Source: Pseudomonadota bacterium (lineage in GTDB: Bacteria > Pseudomonadota > Gammaproteobacteria > Halothiobacillales > Halothiobacillaceae). From it: a DNA stretch of 5,043 nucleotides. The stretch is from assembly GCA_021795795.1 (NCBI GenBank), contig JAJYPA010000573.1:1-5043 (forward strand). Direction: 5' to 3'. This document shows positions 1-4,481 of this stretch, piece after piece. The position numbers and the translations under genes are program-made. How positions within the stretch are numbered: the first letter of the stretch is position 1; each line of letters begins with the position of its first letter. The notes beneath the pieces are model-generated. The model was not told where the DNA came from. It did no database searches and saw only the letters and a list, made by a program, of their open reading frames with translations.

Positions 1-24
1 AACGGCACCGGCACCCCGTTTTTC
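1..24 (+). terminator. possible weak terminator hairpin at window edge
   Basis: AACGG (1-5) pairs with CCGTT (16-20) around a 10-nt loop and runs into TTTTTCC on the plus strand. It could end a gene lying left of the window. The visible stem is only 5 bp and may be cut by the window edge. The loop also contains the direct repeat GGCACC GGCACC (4-15), so this is a weak call. Confidence 0.25.
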
Positions 25-33
25 CTCATGATG

Positions 34-71
34 AAAAACAAAAGGCACCTAGAAAAACCATTTAAGTGCCT
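34..71 (-). terminator. intrinsic terminator downstream of the tRNA-Lys 3' end
   Basis: Read on the minus strand, AGGCACTTA (71-63) pairs with TAGGTGCCT (51-43). This gives a 9-bp stem with one U·G wobble and an 11-nt loop, followed at once by TTTTGTTTTT. On the plus strand the wobble becomes a C·A mismatch and no T-run follows, so the minus strand is the functional one. It lies 8 nt past the CCA end of the tRNA-Lys fragment, exactly where a tRNA terminator should be. This suggests that the sequence left of position 80 is the original 3' flank of the tRNA gene. Confidence 0.7.
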
Positions 72-79
72 GCTCTATA

Positions 80-126
80 TGGTGGGTTGTGAGGGGATCG
101 AACCCACGACCCGCTGATTAAGAGTC
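80..126 (-). other. attachment site: 3' 47 nt of a tRNA-Lys(CTT) gene
   Basis: On the minus strand the order is two bases of anticodon stem, loop CTCTTAA (124-118, anticodon CTT at 122-120), 3' anticodon stem TCAGC, variable region, T-arm with loop TTCGATC, acceptor strand ACAACCC, discriminator A and CCA (82-80). The 5' half is missing: the bases beyond 126 do not complete the anticodon stem (TAAGA where GCTGA is needed) and no D-arm follows. A 3' tRNA fragment next to a tyrosine integrase is the classic signature of site-specific integration, with this copy as the att core. The element lies on the 5' side of the fragment, so the intact tRNA-Lys should sit at the far right end of the element (inference). 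The T-stem has a T·T mismatch (positions 92/106). Confidence 0.85.
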
Positions 127-169
127 TTAGGATTTGACATTTACGACGTTTTACCGGCGCTCATGTATC

Positions 170-198
170 TTGACTTATCAATTAGTTAGACGGATACT
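170..198 (+). promoter_or_regulatory. predicted sigma70 promoter for the integrase
   Basis: TTGACT (170-175, 5 of 6 to consensus) is followed after exactly 17 nt by GATACT (193-198, 4 of 6). Transcription would start near 205, giving a long leader of about 180 nt that runs through the GGTTGGAT repeats. A protein bound there, including the integrase itself, could therefore block elongation. A second, weaker candidate -10 box is CATAAT at 302-307, with no good -35. Confidence 0.45.
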
Positions 199-218
199 AC
201 CTTCACCAAAGTTGATGA

Positions 219-231
219 ATTTACCGTAAAT
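219..231. repeat. palindrome ATTTAC-c-GTAAAT
   Basis: This is a perfect 6-bp inverted repeat with a one-base centre. It shares TTTACCG with TTTTACCGG at 149-157. The size and symmetry suit a binding site for a dimeric regulator or a recombination accessory protein. The function is inferred. Confidence 0.4.
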
Positions 232-261
232 CGGTTGGATATAGGTTGGATGATCCAACCG
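232..261. repeat. three-copy GGTTGGAT repeat cluster, putative integrase arm sites or operator
   Basis: GGTTGGAT occurs directly at 233-240 and 244-251, spaced 11 bp (one helical turn), and inverted as ATCCAACC at 253-260. The last two copies form a perfect 17-bp palindrome with a single central base. The outer pair CGGTTGGAT/ATCCAACCG (232-240/253-261) is a perfect 9-bp inverted repeat. Tyrosine integrases with an N-terminal arm-binding domain use such short phased repeats close to the att core. An int operator is the alternative. Confidence 0.55.
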
Positions 262-384
262 GAATCAGTAGGTCTGATCGTTCTGCTTATCTTTCCTGTA
301 ACATAATGTTTTTCATAATAATAGACTGGATACGCGGCCGAATGACTAGAAATCACTGGTTCCGGACTTCAACAGGAGACCGCG

Positions 385-1611
385 ATGCCTGAAAAAATGA
401 ATTTCACCAAAGTCAGTCTTTCGGCGCTGGAACCAATCCTCGGTAAGCGTCGCCGCGTCTATGACGAAAAACAAAAAGGCCTAGCCGTATATATTTCCCC
501 GGCCGGGACCAAGACCTTCTACTGCATTCGCAAGGTAGACGGCAGGGTGGAGGAAATTCGTATAGGCGATGCCGCTACCGTGACCATTGAGACGGCTCGC
601 ACGACCGCCGTGGGGATTATCAACCAGATTGCCGCAGGGACTAACCCGGCTGAGCAGCGGCGCATCAAGAAGGCAGAGATGACGTTCTCCGACTTGTTCA
701 GCGAATGGGTGAAGGATTGCCGCGCCAAGGGTAAAAAAAGCCTGGGTAACGACGAGCGCAACTTTCGTCTGCACCTGCAAGAGATCGCCAAGAAGAAACT
801 GTCCGATATCGAACGTCAGCATATTCGCGCTCTGCACCGGAAGGTCAGCACGGGAGCCGGAATCTATCAGGGCAATCGTGTCTTGGCCTTGGTCCGTGCC
901 GTGTTCAATTTCGGAATCAACACACTGGATATTCCGCGACTGGGCAATCCGGCTGCTGGCCTCAAGATGAACCGAGAAGAAAGCCGGGATCGTCGCCTGC
1001 ACCCCGATGAAATGCCAAGATTCTTTGAGGCACTGGCCGCCGAGGAAAGCCCGGACGTGCGCGATTATGTCATGCTGTCCCTGCTGACCGGGGCACGTCG
1101 GTCCAACGTGCTGGCGATGCATTGGCAGGAGATCAATCTAGAGCGCAAAACGTGGACCATTCCTGGCTCCAAGGCCAAGGCTGGTGATAGCATCGCCGTA
1201 CCTCTCACCGACGCCGCCATAGAGGTGCTGCAGTCCCGCGCAGAGACATCCGGGGCGCAGGGGTGGGTATTCCCCGGACCTGGCAAGACCGGCCATCTCG
1301 TAGAACCCAAAAAGGGCTGGCAACGGCTATTGCAGCGGGCAGGCATTGATGACCTACGCATCCACGACTTGCGCCGTTCGCTCGCGTCCTTTCAGATCGA
1401 TGCGGGGGTATCTCTGGCCGTCATAGGCAAGGGGCTGGGACACCACTCGCAGCAAACGACCGCCGTCTATGCAAGGTTGGCGCAAGACCCCGTTGCCGAT
1501 GCCTGGCAGAAAGGCACCGACGCCATTCTGGTGGCTGCCGGAGTCAAAAAACCTGTGGAGGTCACGTCGATGAAAAAATTGCCTAGCCATCGCAAAAACG
1601 CTATATTATGA
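385..1611 (+). CDS. int: tyrosine recombinase/integrase (P4-type, DUF4102 N-terminal domain)
   Basis: This 408-aa site-specific recombinase integrates, and probably excises, the element at the tRNA-Lys att site. Residues 7-95 form the arm-type DNA-binding domain of the P4-integrase group (typical YDEKQKGLAVYISPAG and IRIGDA). Residues about 98-190 are the SAM-like core-binding domain and 205-375 the catalytic domain. Catalytic residues are visible: Arg238 in TGARRSN, Lys265 probably as the beta-hairpin lysine, His327 and Arg330 in HDLRR, His353 in LGHH, and the nucleophile Tyr362 in TAVYARL. The length is normal for the family and nothing is broken. The start ATG has AGGAG 6 nt upstream (374-378). 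The 3' end shares ATGA with the next gene's start, so the integrase and toxin-antitoxin locus may be co-transcribed. Confidence 0.95.
   Translation: MPEKMNFTKVSLSALEPILGKRRRVYDEKQKGLAVYISPAGTKTFYCIRKVDGRVEEIRIGDAATVTIETARTTAVGIINQIAAGTNPAEQRRIKKAEMTFSDLFSEWVKDCRAKGKKSLGNDERNFRLHLQEIAKKKLSDIERQHIRALHRKVSTGAGIYQGNRVLALVRAVFNFGINTLDIPRLGNPAAGLKMNREESRDRRLHPDEMPRFFEALAAEESPDVRDYVMLSLLTGARRSNVLAMHWQEINLERKTWTIPGSKAKAGDSIAVPLTDAAIEVLQSRAETSGAQGWVFPGPGKTGHLVEPKKGWQRLLQRAGIDDLRIHDLRRSLASFQIDAGVSLAVIGKGLGHHSQQTTAVYARLAQDPVADAWQKGTDAILVAAGVKKPVEVTSMKKLPSHRKNAIL
1579..1607 (+). promoter_or_regulatory. predicted promoter inside the int 3' end, for the toxin-antitoxin locus
   Basis: TTGCCT (1579-1584, 4 of 6) and TATATT (1602-1607, 5 of 6) are separated by 17 nt. 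The -10 box abuts the toxin ATG at 1608, so RNA would start near 1614, downstream of that ATG. Such a transcript would lack the toxin start codon but carry the whole antitoxin with its strong ribosome binding site. This is prediction from sequence only. Confidence 0.4.
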
Positions 1612-1756
1612 AGTGGGCCACGGAGACACTTGACCAGCGTGTTGATGGTGAACTCAACGCCCTGCCGTCCGCGCTGCGCGCACGTCTATTGCGGATAGTG
1701 GAGCTGATTGAGCAGGTGGGCCTGGAGCAGGTCCACGAGCCACATATCAAGCACCT

Positions 1757-1762
1757 GGGGGG
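1757..1762 (+). other. G6 homopolymer frameshift site in the toxin gene
   Basis: Six consecutive G residues mark the point where toxin homology moves from the frame of ATG 1608 to the +1 frame. Loss of one G, in DNA or by RNA polymerase slippage, restores a continuous toxin. Confidence 0.75.
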
Positions 1763-1917
1763 ACAAGCTCTGGGAAATACGCGCCAAAGCGCCGGATGGG
1801 ATTGCCAGAGCGATATATGTCACTGCAACAGGGAGACGGCTGGTCATCCTGCATGCTTTCGTCAAGAAAGCGCAGAAGACGCCCAAGCAGGCCATAGAGA
1901 CGGCACGGCAACGCGCC

Positions 1918-1925
1918 AAGGAGGT
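1918..1925 (+). promoter_or_regulatory. strong Shine-Dalgarno site deciding the antitoxin start
   Basis: AAGGAGGT is nearly the full anti-16S complement, 6 nt before ATG 1932. It is much stronger than anything before the toxin ATG, which fits the need for more antitoxin than toxin. Confidence 0.8.
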
Positions 1926-1931
1926 CTTGCA

Positions 1932-2213
1932 ATGAGCCGCTTATCGGAACTGAAAGAGCAATGGATGAAAGAACCCGCGTTCAAGGCGGAATACGACGCG
2001 CTGGAGGATGAGTTCAGCCTCGCCCGCGAGTTGATCGAAGCCCGGACCCGCGCTGGACTGTCGCAAGCAGAATTGGCGCAACGCATGGGTACCACCCAAT
2101 CAGCTATTGCCCGCCTGGAAAGTGGCAAATCCCCGCCATCTATGCGAACCATTGCGCGGATCGCCGCCGCTACTGGAAGCCGCGCCGTAGTGCGGCTGGA
2201 GCCGCGTTCTTGA
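1932..2213 (+). CDS. XRE-family antitoxin (HigA-like)
   Basis: This 93-aa DNA-binding antitoxin would neutralise the toxin encoded just upstream and autorepress the locus, as usual for HigA-type proteins. Residues 1-28 form a charged helical N-terminus. Residues 29-85 are a lambda-repressor-like helix-turn-helix with the core GLSQAELAQRMGTTQSAIAR followed by LESGKSPPS. The start is fixed by a near-perfect AAGGAGGT (1918-1925) 6 nt before ATG 1932. That ATG overlaps the toxin stop (ATGA), the usual translational coupling in toxin-first pairs. The frame is also open upstream to 1608, but only because of the toxin frameshift, and the 5' extension resembles no antitoxin. The gene itself looks intact, so it may now act as an orphan antitoxin or repressor. 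Confidence 0.88.
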   Translation: MSRLSELKEQWMKEPAFKAEYDALEDEFSLARELIEARTRAGLSQAELAQRMGTTQSAIARLESGKSPPSMRTIARIAAATGSRAVVRLEPRS

Positions 2214-2252
2214 ATGAACGCATAGCAGACGCAAAAATCATCGCAGTCGCTT

Positions 2253-2258
2253 TATAAT
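2253..2258 (+). promoter_or_regulatory. candidate -10 box for the 297-aa gene
   Basis: A perfect TATAAT lies 24 nt before the ATG at 2283, giving a predicted leader of about 18 nt. No good -35 is seen at 16-18 nt upstream (the region reads GACGCAAAAATC), so an activator may be needed. Imperfect repeats ATAATGGT (2254-2261) and ATTATGGT (2270-2277), 16 bp apart, overlap the box and could be regulator sites. Confidence 0.4.
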
Positions 2259-2282
2259 GGTTATCGTGAATTATGGTCACCA

Positions 2283-3176
2283 ATGACAATCAAACTACCA
2301 GAACCTGAGTACTATGAGTTAGCCGAAGTAGTCAAGAGATGGCGTATCCCGGAGTCACAACTTTTACGACTCGGGGCAGAAGGAAAACTACAATTCTTAT
2401 GGCCGATACCAGATAACGTATGGGTGTGGGTTACTGGCGATTCTGACCATCCGGATACGGTAGAGAATGTCGAAAATCTTTTCCCCAGTCTGCCGCCCGG
2501 TCATCTTTGCATTCGGGTCGCCCGCAAAGCAAAAAAAGGACTCGAAGGTCACGAAATAAGGTTGTTCGAGGGTTGCCGATCGCGTGTGGCGCACGAAATA
2601 TGGCGCAAAATAAAGGCGCATAGAATTGAAATAAGCGTAGCCGGTATGGCTGTTTTATCTAAAGAGTCTCTCCAGACCTGGGATAAAGAGATTAGAGGGC
2701 TAGGCAATAACGTGTTGGCAAGTGTCAGCCATTTTGCTGGGACCGAGAATAGTATATTTGATGTGCCCGATGAGCGATCATTTTGGATGTACGAAGCTTG
2801 GGACTCAACAACCTCCCATGGTGGTCTGCTTCCACCGTTGCCAGAGGGGTATCATTTCGAGACTGCATCACTCATAACCGTTGATGAGCTAGTCGTGCTC
2901 AGTTCTGAGGTTAGGCGCGTAGAAAATCAGCACGAGGAAGCAGAAAAGGCAGCCAGGACTGATGTATTGCCAGGTAGTGCACAGAATAGCCGCAAGATCT
3001 TGCTGACCATCATCCACGCGCTTTGCAAGGAAGCCGGAATCAACCCCAAGGATCGCGGCTTAACCAGCACAATTAAGCGCTTGCTCGAGTTGCAAGGAAC
3101 GCCTGCCTCAGAGCGCACCATCCGCGACGTGAAAAATGATATCCCGGAAGCTATGCGCTGCCGCAAGGAAAAATAG
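2283..3176 (+). CDS. unknown 297-aa accessory protein with putative N-terminal HTH
   Basis: I do not recognise this protein. Residues 9-37 (YYELAEVVKRWRIPESQLLR, then LGAEGKLQF) resemble the recognition segment of MerR/AlpA-like DNA-binding domains. Residues 40-200 are a mixed region rich in aromatic residues, with no membrane segment or signal peptide. Residues 205-228 are charged and probably helical. Residues 235-296 (SRKILLTIIHALCKEAGINP, later TIKRLLEL and ASERTIRDVKNDIPEA) look like a separate compact helical domain, of a kind I associate with accessory proteins of islands and phages. A soluble regulator or defence-type protein is possible, but this is inference. Base use is more AT-rich than in the integrase, with several ATA codons, suggesting a separate origin. 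ATG 2283 has only a weak ribosome binding site (GGT at 2275-2277), but no better in-frame start exists. Confidence 0.8.
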   Translation: MTIKLPEPEYYELAEVVKRWRIPESQLLRLGAEGKLQFLWPIPDNVWVWVTGDSDHPDTVENVENLFPSLPPGHLCIRVARKAKKGLEGHEIRLFEGCRSRVAHEIWRKIKAHRIEISVAGMAVLSKESLQTWDKEIRGLGNNVLASVSHFAGTENSIFDVPDERSFWMYEAWDSTTSHGGLLPPLPEGYHFETASLITVDELVVLSSEVRRVENQHEEAEKAARTDVLPGSAQNSRKILLTIIHALCKEAGINPKDRGLTSTIKRLLELQGTPASERTIRDVKNDIPEAMRCRKEK

Positions 3177-3188
3177 CCCTGTTCAAAA

Positions 3189-3217
3189 CGGCAAACGGCA
3201 AATAGGTCTATTTGCCG
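3189..3217. repeat. CGGCAAA triple repeat with perfect 22-bp palindrome, putative operator
   Basis: CGGCAAA is present twice directly (3189-3195, 3196-3202, spaced exactly 7 bp) and once inverted as TTTGCCG (3211-3217). CGGCAAATAG (3196-3205) and CTATTTGCCG (3208-3217) form a perfect 10-bp inverted repeat around GT. It lies between the 297-aa gene stop and the AlpA-like gene. No T-run follows on the plus strand, which argues against an ordinary terminator. An operator, or a binding site for the AlpA-like protein, is the better guess. Confidence 0.55.
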
Positions 3218-3243
3218 CATCACCCTGAAATCTCCCGCCATCA

Positions 3244-3274
3244 TTGCCTCACGATATCTACAACTGTGAGGCAA
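3244..3274 (+). promoter_or_regulatory. hairpin masking the ribosome binding site of the AlpA-like gene
   Basis: TTGCCTCAC (3244-3252) and GTGAGGCAA (3266-3274) are perfect 9-bp complements with a 13-nt loop; one further G·U pair is possible inside. The 3' arm contains GAGG (3268-3271), the Shine-Dalgarno of ATG 3280. In RNA the stem would hide that site and lower translation of the regulator. As DNA it could equally be an operator. Confidence 0.5.
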
Positions 3275-3279
3275 CCCCA

Positions 3280-3540
3280 ATGCATAGCAATACTGAATCT
3301 GTGGCTACGATTGTCGCCGAGATTGGTCGAACTTTGGGCTATCCACCCGAAGTTATCCCAGCCCAAATTGACGAAAGGCTCACCTCCCAGGTGCTTGGTG
3401 TCAAAGTCTCCACGTTGGCCAACTGGAGGGTGACAGGGCGCTACTCGTTGCCATACGTCAAGGTCGGTCGATTGGTCCGTTACCGGGTAACCGACCTAGC
3501 GCAGTGGATTGCGAAGCGTCGGCAGAGTGCGGAGAACTAA
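3280..3540 (+). CDS. AlpA/excisionase-like helix-turn-helix protein
   Basis: This small DNA-binding protein of 86 aa has a helical N-terminus (residues 1-31). A winged helix-turn-helix of the AlpA/Xis (HTH_17) type follows at about residues 32-80: LTSQVLGVKVSTLANWRVTG, then the wing LPYVKVGRLVRYRVTDLAQW. AlpA-like proteins activate integrase or act as recombination directionality factors in P4-type and similar elements. In this position, directly before primase and helicase genes, it may also regulate replication. ATG 3280 is chosen for its GAGG at 3268-3271. A TTG at 3244 in the same frame would add 12 residues but has no ribosome binding site and lies in the hairpin. The next gene begins 62 nt downstream in the same direction. 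Confidence 0.82.
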   Translation: MHSNTESVATIVAEIGRTLGYPPEVIPAQIDERLTSQVLGVKVSTLANWRVTGRYSLPYVKVGRLVRYRVTDLAQWIAKRRQSAEN

Positions 3541-3543
3541 TCC

Positions 3544-3606
3544 ATGCCCTCCCCAAAAAGCCGACTCAGGATTTCTCGAAGCTACGGGAAAGGGGATGCC
3601 CAATGA
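3544..3606 (+). CDS. possible 20-aa basic leader peptide
   Basis: A short reading frame encodes MPSPKSRLRISRSYGKGDAQ, rich in Arg, Lys and Ser. GGAGA (3531-3535) lies 8 nt before its ATG, and its TGA overlaps the primase ATG as ATGA. It could couple translation of the AlpA-like gene to the primase, as leader peptides in replication operons do. With only 20 codons this may be chance, and there is no family support. Confidence 0.25.
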   Translation: MPSPKSRLRISRSYGKGDAQ

Positions 3607-4481
3607 GCATCGCCGATTTTTTCCATGTTCTCCAAAAATCTGGTGTGGCACCATCCAGTGTCAGCGAACTGGTTGCGGATGGGCGTTTACATCGCCATCA
3701 CGTCGATGGCGATCGACGGGGTACCCGCAACGGCTGGCATGTTCTACACCTTGACCCGCCCGCTTCTGGCTCTGGTGGCTCATGGAGAACCGGAGCCCGC
3801 GTCAACTGGTGCGCCAAGCACTTTCGAACCCTGAACCATGTCGAACTCGCTATCCTGCGCCGACGAATTGAGCAGGAACGGGCCACCGCACAGACCGAAA
3901 GGGAAGCACAACACTATGAAGCCGCCAAGCGTGGTGCATGGGTCTGGAAGCATGCCAAGCCTGCCGCACCAAACCACGATTACCTATGCAGAAAAGGTTT
4001 AGAGCCCGGTATTGCTCGCCAACGCGGTGACGCTTTGGTCTTGCCAGTGTTGGATTTCCCGGGATATCTGCGCGGAGTGCAGTACATCCGGCCGGACGGT
4101 CAAAAGCGATTCCTCAGCGGCATGAAAAAGGCCGGGGCTTTTATCCCGGTTGCAGAGAAGCCAGACGGAAAACGCCAGCTATGGATTGCCGAAGGGTGGG
4201 CCACCGCCTGCACTCTCCAAGCGTTGCGCCCGCTCGTCTGCGTCATTGCCGGACTAGACGCCGGCAACCTTCAAGCTGTGGCCACAGAGGCCCGTCGCCG
4301 ATGGCCTGCGCTGGACATTGTGGTGTGCCCGGACTTTGACAGCGTGGGTCTCAGGAAAGCTCGAGAAGCGGCCGAGCGCGCGCGTGCAAAGATATTGCCA
4401 CCGCCTGCCGTGATCCTGCCTGGCTGCACCGATTGGAACGATGTTATGGCTGCAAAACGGCAGGGGGTGGCCCATGCTTGA
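3603..4481 (+). CDS. Toprim-domain primase-like protein
   Basis: This 292-aa protein probably makes replication primers for the excised element, working with the helicase encoded next. Residues 24-72 (DGRLHRHHVDGD, NGWHVLH, WRTGARVNWCAK) match the N-terminal module that precedes Toprim domains in plasmid and island primases. Residues 82-118 are a charged helical linker. Residues 120-185 are the pre-Toprim region (DYLCRKGLEP, YIRPDGQKRFLSG). The Toprim fold follows at 190-270, with the acidic residue Glu197 in WIAEGWATA and the DxD pair Asp244/Asp246 in PDFD. The C-terminal DWND (277-280) is usual in these proteins. No helicase domain is fused; it is a separate gene. The start is set by AAGGGGA (3590-3596), 6 nt upstream of ATG 3603. 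Catalytic priming is inferred from the family. Confidence 0.85.
   Translation: MSIADFFHVLQKSGVAPSSVSELVADGRLHRHHVDGDRRGTRNGWHVLHLDPPASGSGGSWRTGARVNWCAKHFRTLNHVELAILRRRIEQERATAQTEREAQHYEAAKRGAWVWKHAKPAAPNHDYLCRKGLEPGIARQRGDALVLPVLDFPGYLRGVQYIRPDGQKRFLSGMKKAGAFIPVAEKPDGKRQLWIAEGWATACTLQALRPLVCVIAGLDAGNLQAVATEARRRWPALDIVVCPDFDSVGLRKAREAAERARAKILPPPAVILPGCTDWNDVMAAKRQGVAHA

Larger units (their letters stand above)
127..384. other. non-coding att/int control region
   Basis: No gene is seen between the att core and the integrase. The stretch is more AT-rich than the flanking coding sequence and is crowded with short repeats. These are TTTTACCGG (149-157) and TTTACCG (220-226), a 13-bp palindrome (219-231), and three copies of GGTTGGAT (233-260). 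There is also a small inverted repeat, ATCAG/CTGAT (264-278). This fits a P-arm carrying integrase arm-type sites and accessory-protein sites, together with the int promoter. Confidence 0.6.
1608..1935 (+). pseudogene. Gp49/HigB-family (RelE-like) toxin, frameshifted
   Basis: The toxin of a type II toxin-antitoxin pair; intact relatives are RelE-fold mRNA interferases of about 110 aa. The first 50 codons (MKWATETLDQRVDGELNALP through EPHIKHL) match the family N-terminus. The C-terminal half is in the +1 frame from 1762: DKLWEIRAKAPDGIARAIYV, then HAFVKKAQKTP and the A-x-x-R-A-K-E end, stopping at 1935. The break is in a G6 run (1757-1762). Removing one G gives HL-GDK-LWEIR, the expected spacing, and a normal 108-aa protein. 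As written, the first half instead reads on into the antitoxin. The cause could be a real inactivating mutation, a sequencing error in the homopolymer, or slippage at the G-run. The start overlaps the int stop (ATGA) and has no clear ribosome binding site. Confidence 0.85.

Noticed and set aside
80..126. A functional tRNA-Lys gene
   Set aside because: The 5' acceptor strand, D-arm and 5' anticodon stem are absent on the right side of the fragment.
134..139. TTGACA as a -35 box next to the att core
   Set aside because: It is a perfect hexamer, but there is no -10-like sequence at 16-18 nt. The nearest (TATCTT, 166-171) is 26 nt away.
481..1122. Antisense 213-aa reading frame inside int
   Set aside because: It lies opposite a well-supported integrase and has no recognisable domain; it is a normal antisense open frame in GC-rich coding DNA.
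1757..1763. G_GGG_GGA as a programmed -1 ribosomal slippery site
   Set aside because: The heptamer is in the right register for a -1 shift, but the toxin continues in the +1 frame. A -1 shift leads to ACA AGC TCT, which does not encode the toxin C-terminus.
2178..2198. AGCCGC/GCGGCT hairpin at the end of the antitoxin gene as terminator
   Set aside because: It lies within the coding sequence and no T-run follows; it is probably a by-product of GC-rich codons.
1608..2213. A single 201-aa fusion protein
   Set aside because: Residues 52-108 resemble no toxin or antitoxin, while the +1 frame of the same DNA encodes the conserved toxin C-terminus. The antitoxin has its own strong ribosome binding site, so the long frame is a product of the G6 shift.
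3244..3279. TTG 3244 as the start of the AlpA-like protein
   Set aside because: There is no ribosome binding site before it, and it lies in the 5' arm of the hairpin. ATG 3280 has GAGG at 8 nt.
3504..3602. Earlier start of the Toprim protein at 3504
   Set aside because: The extra 33 residues are the overlapping AlpA-like gene read out of frame, with no ribosome binding site. ATG 3603 has AAGGGGA at ideal spacing.
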